From Melioribacter roseus (lineage in GTDB: Bacteria; Bacteroidota; Ignavibacteria; Ignavibacteriales; Melioribacteraceae): DNA of 45,851 nucleotides. A program made the translations under genes and the position numbers. The stretch lies in NCBI GenBank assembly GCA_020722005.1, contig DYLP01000020.1, positions 1 through 45,851 of the forward strand, written 5' to 3'. Of this stretch, positions 1-7,669 are shown one piece after another (within the stretch, counting starts at the first letter, position 1; each line of letters opens with the position of its first letter). The notes under the pieces are model-generated. The model was not told where the DNA came from and did no database searches. It was given only the letters and a program-made list of their open reading frames with translations.

Positions 1-64
1 AAGCTCGTGGCAATTAAAAGTAGCAATTAAGAATTTTATAAAATATGCAATGTTATTCATTAGA

Positions 65-115
65 TATTATTTCTATGTTTGTCAAAACAGACTTTTCTCT
101 AATGACAAATCTGGG
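65..115 (+). repeat. 51-bp repeat, copy 1 (inverted partner at 45801-45851)
   Basis: These 51 bases equal the reverse complement of 45801-45851 except for one base (position 90, G here against A in the other copy read in the same sense). The repeat contains TATGTTTG (74-81), which fits the Bacteroidota -7 promoter consensus TANNTTTG, followed by 7-bp inverted arms TTTGTCA (78-84) and TGACAAA (103-109) separated by 18 nt. It lies 160 nt upstream of the sensor kinase start. The matches and arms are read directly from the sequence. Promoter function is inferred, and no good -33 element was found in front of this copy. Confidence 0.9.
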
Positions 116-215
116 ATAATATTTTGTAAAACAAATAGTATCCAAGAAGGAATTTAATTCAATTTGATATAGAGAAGAATACAGATTATCGAGGCAAATT
201 TATTATAATGGAGGA

Positions 216-278
216 ATGAAAAAACTTTTAATTTTTTCATGCTATTATTATATTAACGCAAAGGCAAGGTCTTTATGA
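216..278 (+). CDS. Possible 20-aa leader peptide overlapping the kinase start
   Basis: This small reading frame begins at ATG 216 directly after a GGAGG (210-214) and encodes MKKLLIFSCYYYINAKARSL. It ends with a TGA at 276-278 that overlaps the kinase ATG at 275-277. The ATGA overlap is the usual arrangement for translational coupling. The GGAGG sits only one base from the ATG, which is too close for a good ribosome binding site, and the peptide has no recognisable family. It may be a leader peptide, or the remnant of an older, longer start of the kinase gene, since its N-terminus resembles a signal peptide. Confidence 0.3.
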   Translation: MKKLLIFSCYYYINAKARSL

Positions 279-3200
279 TTGCCAAAATAAAATATCTACT
301 AATCTTTCAGTTTTTATTTTTTGCTGACGGGGAAATCTATTCACAAAAGTCAATTCGTAATAATTCAAGTTCATGGACCATTTTCCATTCTCCCTTAAAG
401 AATAATCTTGATAGGATTTTTATGGTATCAAGGGAGAAGGGATTTATTACCGGGAGATATTTACTGGAGTTCAACGGAAAGGAGTGGGGAATTTCCAGTC
501 AATCGTTGCTTATGCAAGGAATCAACTGCTTTTATATGCTCGATAAAAGTAATTATTGGGCAGCATGTTCAAACGTTTTAAACGGATCTGATTTCTATTA
601 TTTTGACGGCACTGCGTGGAAGGCTAAATATAATCCGTTAGCTAACCAGATTAGCGCAATTTATTTTATTAATAAGAATGAAGGTTTTCTTGCAGGAGAC
701 AGGGAGCTTATCTTCTTAAGAAATAATAAACGGGAATTTTTACCACTTCCCAATACACCCTGGGGCATTAACAATGTTTTCGGGAGCGGCAAAGACAATA
801 TCTGGCTTTCTACTATTGATCATAGTTTATTTCATTATAAGAATAACAAATGGACCCAGCAGCTAAAAGGTGAGGAAATATTATTCATCGATTTTTCCAA
901 TCATGCTATGGTTTATGTTATGACTAACAACAAATTATATTATTATTCGGATTCCAGATGGCATTTGCATTCAACAAACTCAATGTTCAAAAATATTGAA
1001 CGGTTGTTTTTCCTTAAAGATGGCGAGATTTGGGGAGTAGGCGTTAAAGGTTTAATTATTCATTATAATAAAAAAAATTGGGAACAAATTTATTCTCCAA
1101 CTAAAGAAAACCTTCATGATATTTTTATGCTTTCATCAAATGAGGGATGGGCTATCGGTGATAAAGGTACAATACTGCATTATTCACTATCAATGGGAAA
1201 CAGCAGCAAAATTAATTTAGGATTTGAGCAGGTTAAAATAACACCTTTCAATAAAGATGTTAAGGACGAATATGGAATTTCTATAGAGGATTTTAACAAC
1301 GATGGTATTAATGATATTTATGCTGTCTGTATTTTTGATCCCAACAGGCTTTATATTGGAATTGAAAGTGAAACTAAACAAATTCATTTTGAAGATGAAG
1401 CGGCATACAGGGGAGCCACCGGTATTACAGGAGATTCAAGCATCAACGCTCCGACAGAAATTTTTCTTGGTGCAGGCACTGCGGATATTGATAATGACAG
1501 CGATGAAGATATTTATCTATGTAATCTTGGCGGGAAAAATAAATTATTATTGAATAACGGAGACGGTTATTTCAGAAATGTAACCTGCCAGAAAGGAAGA
1601 GCATGCGATTCGAAGGAAAGAACCAACATGGCAGTTTTCGGCGATGTGGATAATGATGGCGATGTTGATTTGTTTATTACAAACGAATATTCATCCAACC
1701 GTCTTTACATAAACAACGGCAACGGATATTTTGAAGATGTAACCGAATCAGCCGGACTTGCAACAAAATACGGAGGTATGTGTGCTTCATTTGCTGATAT
1801 TGACGGGGACGGGAAACTTGATTTATATGTAACCAATTGGGGACTTCCAAACATCCTTTATAAAAATATTTCGCAAAATGGTGTTGTTAAGTTTCAAAAC
1901 ATAACCGGCATTTCGAGAACTGGCGGCGAGCTTTATACCAAAAGCAACGGTGCAGCTTTTGCGGATGTAAATAACGACGGTTACCTTGATCTGTTTGTTG
2001 CAAACAGAAAAACTTCAAACCGGCTTTATCTAAATAACGGAAAGGGAATCTTTACAGACGTAACAAGAGAATATCTTGGTATTGATTCATTGCTAACTTA
2101 CAGCGCAACATTTGCGGATTTTGACCAAGATGGGTTTGTTGATTTATACATCTCAAATGTCGGCTCTAATATATTATACAAAAATATTAATGGGAAAAAA
2201 TTTGTCGACATTACAATTCAAACGGGAGCACGGCTTTCAGGCTACGGTACCGGAACTTCGGCTGGCGATGTTGATAATGACGGAGACATGGACCTTTACG
2301 CCGCAAATTATGTTAACGGCTCGAGTAAACTTTACATAAATAATTTGAATAACAACAATTTCATATTATTGAAAATAAACGGAACTATAAGCAACAGGGA
2401 TGCTATCGGCGCTAAAGTATGGCTTTATAAAAAAGGCTTTGCCGAAAAGCAGGAAGGACTTGTCGGCTTCCGTGAAATTAACGGCGGTTCCGGATATTCA
2501 TCGCACAATTCAATGGAAGTACATTTCGGAGCGGATAAAAATGAATTATATGACATAGTTATTTATTTCCCGGTAAGTCATATCAAAAAAACTTTAAGAA
2601 ATATAAAACCGGGGCAAAAAATCTTTTTAAGTGAGGAAGATGGAATTGCGGCTTTCAGAACTCAAACCTTAAAATTTCTAAAGAGGTCTATAATTGATCC
2701 TGAAATTCAATTTGAAGGCGGGAAGATTGCATTTATTTTAATTCTGATTTTAATTTCCTCGGTATACGGTAAAAGGAGATACAACTGGAACAACATGTTC
2801 AGTATATTTTTCCATTTATCGGCGCTTGCAGTTTACATGGTACAAATCTTTTTATTTAATTATAAAGATACGGTGCAGTCAACACTCATCCCAGCATCTT
2901 CAATACTAACTTATTTTCTTATTCTATATCTTTTTTATGAACGGGTGATATTCGTGAGGATAGCAAAAAAAGAAAAGCAGGAAACAAGGGATAGAATTGC
3001 GAGGGACCTTCATGACGATCTAGCTTCGACAATCAGCAGTGCGGTTATTTATGCCGAAACACTTAAGAGTAAATTGAATAACCAGTCTAGCGAGGAAGCT
3101 CTCCTGGTAAACAAAGTAAATTCTCTTTTGGCTGATGCGACCGAATCAATAACTGATATTGTATGGACAGTTTCACCTGAACACGATAAATTAAGCGATT

Positions 3201-3613
3201 TAATTTTTCGGCTTAGGATGTTAATTTCAGATATCTGCTCTGTTAATTCAATCAATTTTAATTCTCAAATAAATCTTAATAATTTCGACTATTCAATTCC
3301 GGATGCAGTAAGAAGAAACATTTATCTTATCTTCAAGGAATCAATGAATAATATAATCCGTCATTCGAAAGCTATTCATGTAAACTTCAAAGCTGAAGCA
3401 TCAGACGGATATGTATTAATTTCATTAGCAGATGACGGCATAGGCTTTCTACCTGAAAAAATAATTACTGGTGATCAAAGTGACGGAAATAGTTTTCACG
3501 GGCACGGCATAAAAAATATTATTAAAAGATCGAATGAATCTGGCTGCGAACTTTCAATAAATTCAAAACCCGGCAATGGAACTGAAATCAGACTAAAAAG
3601 AAAATTGACATAA
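275..3613 (+). CDS. Membrane sensor histidine kinase with propeller, VCBS/FG-GAP and ASPIC/UnbV ectodomain
   Basis: This 1112-aa protein starts with a signal-peptide-like segment (residues 1-24). Residues 30-305 hold short repeats ending in phrases such as EGWAIGDKGTILHYS, which suggest a YCF48/kelch-like beta-propeller. Residues 335-690 hold about seven FG-GAP/VCBS repeats with Ca-binding-like loops (DVDNDGDVDLFITN, DVNNDGYLDLFVAN). Residues 690-786 match the ASPIC/UnbV module (INGGSGYSSHNSMEVHFG). Three hydrophobic segments follow (about 817-832, 841-861, 867-895). The C-terminus is a HisKA_3/NarL-type kinase: H-box RDLHDDLAS with His913, N-box KESMNNIIRH (1021-1030), G1 DDGIGF (1053-1058) and G2 GHGI (1076-1079). 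The kinase should face the cytoplasm and phosphorylate the regulator encoded 68 nt downstream. VCBS/ASPIC modules are normally found in secreted proteins, so their use as a sensor is unusual. The ligand is unknown; a glycan or adhesive surface is a guess. Confidence 0.88.
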   Translation: MIAKIKYLLIFQFLFFADGEIYSQKSIRNNSSSWTIFHSPLKNNLDRIFMVSREKGFITGRYLLEFNGKEWGISSQSLLMQGINCFYMLDKSNYWAACSNVLNGSDFYYFDGTAWKAKYNPLANQISAIYFINKNEGFLAGDRELIFLRNNKREFLPLPNTPWGINNVFGSGKDNIWLSTIDHSLFHYKNNKWTQQLKGEEILFIDFSNHAMVYVMTNNKLYYYSDSRWHLHSTNSMFKNIERLFFLKDGEIWGVGVKGLIIHYNKKNWEQIYSPTKENLHDIFMLSSNEGWAIGDKGTILHYSLSMGNSSKINLGFEQVKITPFNKDVKDEYGISIEDFNNDGINDIYAVCIFDPNRLYIGIESETKQIHFEDEAAYRGATGITGDSSINAPTEIFLGAGTADIDNDSDEDIYLCNLGGKNKLLLNNGDGYFRNVTCQKGRACDSKERTNMAVFGDVDNDGDVDLFITNEYSSNRLYINNGNGYFEDVTESAGLATKYGGMCASFADIDGDGKLDLYVTNWGLPNILYKNISQNGVVKFQNITGISRTGGELYTKSNGAAFADVNNDGYLDLFVANRKTSNRLYLNNGKGIFTDVTREYLGIDSLLTYSATFADFDQDGFVDLYISNVGSNILYKNINGKKFVDITIQTGARLSGYGTGTSAGDVDNDGDMDLYAANYVNGSSKLYINNLNNNNFILLKINGTISNRDAIGAKVWLYKKGFAEKQEGLVGFREINGGSGYSSHNSMEVHFGADKNELYDIVIYFPVSHIKKTLRNIKPGQKIFLSEEDGIAAFRTQTLKFLKRSIIDPEIQFEGGKIAFILILILISSVYGKRRYNWNNMFSIFFHLSALAVYMVQIFLFNYKDTVQSTLIPASSILTYFLILYLFYERVIFVRIAKKEKQETRDRIARDLHDDLASTISSAVIYAETLKSKLNNQSSEEALLVNKVNSLLADATESITDIVWTVSPEHDKLSDLIFRLRMLISDICSVNSINFNSQINLNNFDYSIPDAVRRNIYLIFKESMNNIIRHSKAIHVNFKAEASDGYVLISLADDGIGFLPEKIITGDQSDGNSFHGHGIKNIIKRSNESGCELSINSKPGNGTEIRLKRKLT

Positions 3614-3681
3614 ATGGACTATTGCTTCAGATAATGAAAGATTAAATATTTGCCGGTAATAAATCTAAAAAAGCAATTTGA

Positions 3682-4311
3682 ATGAGCATTAGAGTTTCAA
3701 TAATTGAAGATCACGTTGAATTCAGGAAGAGCATTTCCTTTATTCTAAATTCTGCGGAAGGATTCATTTGCTCGGGTGAATTTGATTCTATAGAAAGTGC
3801 CTTAAAAAATGAAGAAGAGCCTGATGTAATTCTACTTGATATAAACCTTCCGGGAATGTCCGGAATAGAAGGACTGCCTCTGCTTAAAAAGAAATTTCCT
3901 AATTCAAAAATTATTATGCTAACAGTATTTGAGGAAGACAAGAAAGTTTTTCATTCAATACTCTCAGGAGCGGACGGTTATATTCTGAAAAAGACACCTC
4001 CGACCAGAATCCTTCAAGCTATAGAAGATGCGGTAGAAGGAGGAGCTCCTATAACGCCAATAATAGCTAAGCAGGCATTAAATTTATTTATGAATTACGT
4101 GCCTAAGAAAAATGAAACGAGCTGCCTTTCTGTACGGGAAAAAGAAATCCTTTCTCTAATAATAACAGGCTTAAGCAACGATGAGATTTCGGAAAAATTG
4201 TTTATAAGCCTGCATACGGTAAGAAATCATATAAGGAATATTTACCAGAAACTGCAAGTCCATTCCAAATCACAAGCCGTAGTAAAAGCAATTAAGCAAG
4301 GTATCCTTTAG
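3682..4311 (+). CDS. NarL/FixJ-family response regulator (REC + LuxR HTH)
   Basis: This 209-aa protein has a receiver domain with acidic pair E9-D10, phosphoacceptor Asp53 (ILLDINLPGMSG), Thr81 and Lys103. A LuxR-type helix-turn-helix spans about 149-205 (LSVREKEILSLIITGLSNDE, then SLHTVRNHIRNIYQKL). The length and layout are those of a complete NarL-type regulator. The upstream neighbour is a HisKA_3 kinase, the usual partner class, so the two form a cognate pair. A perfect 9-bp-arm palindrome lies just after the gene (4324-4343) and in front of the secreted protein at 4397, which is therefore a plausible target. Confidence 0.93.
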   Translation: MSIRVSIIEDHVEFRKSISFILNSAEGFICSGEFDSIESALKNEEEPDVILLDINLPGMSGIEGLPLLKKKFPNSKIIMLTVFEEDKKVFHSILSGADGYILKKTPPTRILQAIEDAVEGGAPITPIIAKQALNLFMNYVPKKNETSCLSVREKEILSLIITGLSNDEISEKLFISLHTVRNHIRNIYQKLQVHSKSQAVVKAIKQGIL

Positions 4312-4323
4312 CTCTCTCCTTAA

Positions 4324-4343
4324 AATGACGCAAATGCGTCATT
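4324..4343. promoter_or_regulatory. Perfect palindrome, candidate operator
   Basis: AATGACGCA and TGCGTCATT form a 9-bp inverted repeat with a 2-nt centre, 12 nt after the regulator stop and 53 nt before the start of the T9SS protein. There is no T-run after it, so it does not look like an intrinsic terminator. Its size suits a dimeric regulator such as the NarL-type protein encoded directly upstream. Binding is inferred. Confidence 0.45.
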
Positions 4344-4396
4344 GAGAATTATGACTGCAAAATGCAATATAGAATTGCAAAAAATCGGAGGTAATG

Positions 4397-6865
4397 ATGA
4401 AACGAATATTTTTAGTGTGCTGCTTAATTGTATTTACTATTAATTTATCCGCACAATCTATTCAAAAAGGACCCGCTCCTTCCGTAGCAAACAATGCAAA
4501 TCTTAGTTACTGGATAAAAAACCTTTCTGAAGAATATCCAGATGAACATTCCGGTCAAAGCGACTACGCAGCAGAAATCGCAATCAACGGCTCTATAATT
4601 CACACGGTTTGGCTAAGCGATAGTGCATACACAAAACGGTTTGTTTTTTATCGCCGATCTTTAGATGGAGGTAATAACTGGGAAACTAAAAAGATTTTAT
4701 TTAGCGATAATTTTAATAATATTTTAAGTTCGGCATTTTATAAAAAGCTTGCTGTCGACGGAAATAATGTTTACGTAGTAGTATCAGGGTACGGCGAAGG
4801 CAGCACATGGTTTGGCAAGCTAACCCTTATTAAATCAACGGACGGCGGCGCTACTTTTGAAGAACCAAAGGTTATTGCTACAGAACCCGGCGCATGGCAT
4901 TTATATGACACAAAAATTGTCGCAATAAACGGTAAGCTTTATATAGGGTTTAGAAATCAATGCAATTGGCAGGTTAATAATTCATTTACAATTAAAATTA
5001 GTACGGATGGTGGGAATACTTTTACCGACCGGACAGCATATTCAATAACCGAAGGCGGGGGAGGCTGGAGCGTTTACGATATGATAATAAACGGCGATGA
5101 TATTCACGTAATGTATCTGTACCATTATTATTATTACGGGTTGCAGGAAGGCCGTTTGTATGTTGCAACCTCGCATGATGATGGGCTTACTTTCAATTCT
5201 CAAATGATATCGGTTCCTTCTTCAAATGGTGTACATAAAACTTATTCTCCTTATGATTATCACCCAAAGCCTAAAATTGTTGCCGATGGAAATAATTTGT
5301 ATGTGATCTGGACGGGTTATAATGCTGAAGATAAGCATTCTGTTTATTTTAAAAGATCAACAGACAGAGGAGATAATTTTGAAGATGCAATTAATCTTAC
5401 CGTAGCAGAATTGGGCAATTTGCCTATTCAAGCCGGGCAGGAAACAATAGCCGCAAAAGGAAATTATGTTTATGTAATTTTTTTAACAACTAACGGAAGA
5501 TTGTTTTTAAAAAGATCATCCAATGCTGGTGCTTCGTTTGAAAATCTTCAGGAAATAACAGCGCCTGATGGTACAAAATTTTTAAATAGTGTTTGGTGGC
5601 CTTTAGTTAAAATTGATCCGAATGATTCAAGCGGGAAAAAGGTTTTTATTTTCAATACTGCTCCAAAGTATTTATCATCAGCCGATGGAGGCGCAACGTT
5701 TGATAGTCCTAAGCTTTTAGGTCCATATTTTTCATGGCGTAAGGCAGATATGCCACAGTTTGAAATAGATGAAGAGGGTAATTTGCATTATGTTGTTGAG
5801 GGTTATTGTACATGGTTTTCAACCGGGGTATTCGGTGATAACGATATTTTCTATCAAAAAATTGAATCGCAAATTGCAGAGCCCTCTGAAGAAAATTATG
5901 CTATTCAATTTGTAACTATTAATAACGTCGGTGACGGAACAGGAAACGAAAGAATGGACAATATGCAAATTCCGGCAAGTTCCGATCTTAATTTTACATC
6001 TGCTATGACTGCTGAAGCATGGATAAATGTTAATCGTAGAGAAGGTTATGATTGCTATTTTATTTACAAAGCAGAGACCGGGGTAGACGGCGCATGGGGT
6101 CCGTATATACTTGGACAATGGCGAGACGGTAAGCTTGATGCAAGAATCGCTACAGAAAATGGGGGATTTGTTTTAGGTGGTGGTGATCCGATTCCAAACA
6201 ATACCTGGGTTCATGTTGCAATGACTTATGATGCAAACGCAGGAGAAAATAATTTTAAAATTTATATTAACGGTAATGAAGTCGGTAAACAAACAGCAAC
6301 AGGAAATTTAATCACCGGACAAGGCAGTGTATTTATCGGCGGTGATAACTACTATCGCTATATAGACGGGATAATTATTGACGAGTTAAGATTCTGGAAT
6401 AGAGCTTTAACCGGTGATGAAATAAAAGCAAACATGTACAATAAGCTTACCGGCAAAGAAGCCGGATTAACAGCATACTATAATTTTGATAAAACTACAA
6501 AAGATATAACCGGTCATGGTAATGACGGTTATTTAATGTACAAAGAAACTTATACACCGTTTGTTCCGACAGACATTGAAGGAGACAACACAAGCTTGCC
6601 AACAGAGTTTGTTCTTTTCCAAAATTATCCCAATCCTTTTAACCCAAGTACAGTTATCAGTTACCAGTTACCAGTCGCCAGTCACATATCACTTAAGTTA
6701 TATGATGTTTTGGGGAAAGAAATTGCAACTCTTGTTAATGAAGAAAAGTTGCCAGGGAATTATAAAGTAGATTTCGATGCTTCTAATCTCGCAAGCGGAG
6801 TTTATTTCTACAGATTGCAGGCAGGTGATTTTGTATCGACTAAAAAATTGATGCTGATAAAATAA
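4397..6865 (+). CDS. Secreted sialidase-like propeller + LamG protein with T9SS type A sorting signal
   Basis: The start at 4397 is preferred over the adjacent ATG at 4394 because GGAGG (4387-4391) then lies 5 nt upstream. The protein (about 822 aa) has a signal peptide (MKRIFLVCCLIVFTINLSAQ). About seven Asp-box/BNR-like motifs are spread through the N-terminal half (SLDGGNNWE, STDGGATF, STDGGNTF, SHDDGLTF, SADGGATF), typical of a sialidase-type beta-propeller. A concanavalin/LamG-like domain follows (about residues 520-720; MTAEAWINV, NTWVHVAMTYD, IDELRFWNRAL). The C-terminal ~85 residues are a type IX secretion sorting domain (FVLFQNYPNPFNPST ... GVYFYRLQAGDF). It should be exported and anchored to the cell surface, probably binding or cutting glycans. 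Catalytic sialidase residues were not established. The sorting signal contains a 7-nt tandem repeat at 6651-6685. Confidence 0.87.
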   Translation: MKRIFLVCCLIVFTINLSAQSIQKGPAPSVANNANLSYWIKNLSEEYPDEHSGQSDYAAEIAINGSIIHTVWLSDSAYTKRFVFYRRSLDGGNNWETKKILFSDNFNNILSSAFYKKLAVDGNNVYVVVSGYGEGSTWFGKLTLIKSTDGGATFEEPKVIATEPGAWHLYDTKIVAINGKLYIGFRNQCNWQVNNSFTIKISTDGGNTFTDRTAYSITEGGGGWSVYDMIINGDDIHVMYLYHYYYYGLQEGRLYVATSHDDGLTFNSQMISVPSSNGVHKTYSPYDYHPKPKIVADGNNLYVIWTGYNAEDKHSVYFKRSTDRGDNFEDAINLTVAELGNLPIQAGQETIAAKGNYVYVIFLTTNGRLFLKRSSNAGASFENLQEITAPDGTKFLNSVWWPLVKIDPNDSSGKKVFIFNTAPKYLSSADGGATFDSPKLLGPYFSWRKADMPQFEIDEEGNLHYVVEGYCTWFSTGVFGDNDIFYQKIESQIAEPSEENYAIQFVTINNVGDGTGNERMDNMQIPASSDLNFTSAMTAEAWINVNRREGYDCYFIYKAETGVDGAWGPYILGQWRDGKLDARIATENGGFVLGGGDPIPNNTWVHVAMTYDANAGENNFKIYINGNEVGKQTATGNLITGQGSVFIGGDNYYRYIDGIIIDELRFWNRALTGDEIKANMYNKLTGKEAGLTAYYNFDKTTKDITGHGNDGYLMYKETYTPFVPTDIEGDNTSLPTEFVLFQNYPNPFNPSTVISYQLPVASHISLKLYDVLGKEIATLVNEEKLPGNYKVDFDASNLASGVYFYRLQAGDFVSTKKLMLIK
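6651..6685 (+). repeat. Heptanucleotide tandem repeat inside coding sequence
   Basis: Five consecutive 7-nt units read CAGTTAT, CAGTTAC, CAGTTAC, CAGTCGC, CAGTCAC. They encode the ISYQLPVASH part of the T9SS sorting domain. Because 7 is not a multiple of 3, gain or loss of one unit would shift the reading frame before the end of the sorting signal. The units are imperfect, which lowers slippage. Confidence 0.8.
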
Positions 6866-6885
6866 ATAATCAAAGCCTTCGAGAT

Positions 6886-7200
6886 TGGGAGTGTAAACAA
6901 TTTTGTGTAAATGATTAAAGTAAAAAATTAGCTAAGTGCTGTGAAGCATCGAGTTTCATCAAAGTAAACTCCGCAAACAGCACTTAGCTTGATGAAAATC
7001 CATGAAAGGTTTTTCATCTTATAAAAAACAAATTACAGTTAAACAATATCTGAACTGCCTTTCGGTAGTCAGTAAAAAAATTAAAAATAGAGATAACAAC
7101 AGAAATAATCGAACAGCTTAAAGTTGATCTTAACAAAGCCAAAATCTATTAAGACTTGATGGACTGAAAGGTTTCCCGAGGCAATCAACGCTGTTTTCCC
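6886..7200 (+). pseudogene. Decayed IS256-type element (left end and transposase N-terminus remnant)
   Basis: The segment GGGAGTGTAAACAATTTTGT (from 6888) resembles the terminal repeats I know from IS256-family elements. At 7069-7155 one frame reads KKLKIEITTEIIEQLKVDL and then NKAKIY, stop, DLMD. This parallels the conserved N-terminus of IS256-family transposases (EIIEQL...AKTYEDLMG) with a stop where Glu is expected. A second stop follows after DLMD and nothing recognisable continues. This is a dead fragment a few hundred bases long with no right end found. It sits between the 0-6.9 kb module and the rest of the window. Identification rests on remembered family sequences and is moderately secure. 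Confidence 0.55.
6931..7018. repeat. Two adjacent hairpins (12-bp arms with 34-nt loop; 8-bp arms)
   Basis: GCTAAGTGCTGT (6931-6942) pairs perfectly with ACAGCACTTAGC (6977-6988), leaving a 34-nt loop. Inside the loop GAGTTT (6951-6956) pairs with AAACTC (6966-6971). Immediately after, GATGAAAA (6991-6998) pairs with TTTTCATC (7011-7018). The structures follow the secreted protein gene but lack a clean T-tract, so they are not an obvious terminator. They may belong to the decayed insertion element. Confidence 0.7.
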
Positions 7201-7319
7201 GAGAACAGAAATCTAACTTTGTATCATTCATCTAAATTAACAAAAACATTCCTGTCTTAAATTGTCACTCTGCTGATATATTAATGGAGTATTATTATTT
7301 CCACTTCACCTATAATCAA

Positions 7320-7658
7320 TTACTCATAATAACTCATCAACTCGTGACCCAAAAATTTTAGCACTGCTGTAACTACTCCTAGATCATCGAGATAACCGAT
7401 TAGCGGTGCGAGGTCTGGAATCGTATCTATGGGAGATATGAAATAAATTAAAGCACCCACAACAATCGATTTGCGGTACCACGATACGTTCGGATCAATC
7501 ATATATCTGTATAGCGCTTTTATGTCTTTTGCAAAACTTATTTTTTTACCGACCCGCTCGAGTTTTTCCCATAATTTTTCTTCAACTACTTTTTTACCTT
7601 CAAGCACTTTCTCCTGAGTATCAAAATCTTTTGTTATGTCGTCTAATTCGTAACTCAT
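7320..7658 (-). CDS. DUF1232 (YkvA-like) small membrane-associated protein
   Basis: This 112-aa protein has a charged N-terminal half and the DUF1232 core in the C-terminal half (ALIYFISPIDTIPDLAPLIG, then YLDDLGVV). The core forms a short hydrophobic segment around the conserved 'PIDxIPD' turn. The family is widespread, and its function is not established beyond membrane association. A strong ribosome binding site (GGAGGG) precedes the ATG. The gene begins 11 nt after the S9 peptidase stop, so the two are probably co-transcribed. Confidence 0.85.
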   Translation of the reverse strand: MSYELDDITKDFDTQEKVLEGKKVVEEKLWEKLERVGKKISFAKDIKALYRYMIDPNVSWYRKSIVVGALIYFISPIDTIPDLAPLIGYLDDLGVVTAVLKFLGHELMSYYE

Positions 7659-7669
7659 TATTACCCTCC

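Noticed and set aside
6931-6988. Intrinsic terminator of the T9SS protein gene
   Set aside because: The stem is long but the loop is 34 nt and no T-run follows, so it does not meet the usual pattern.
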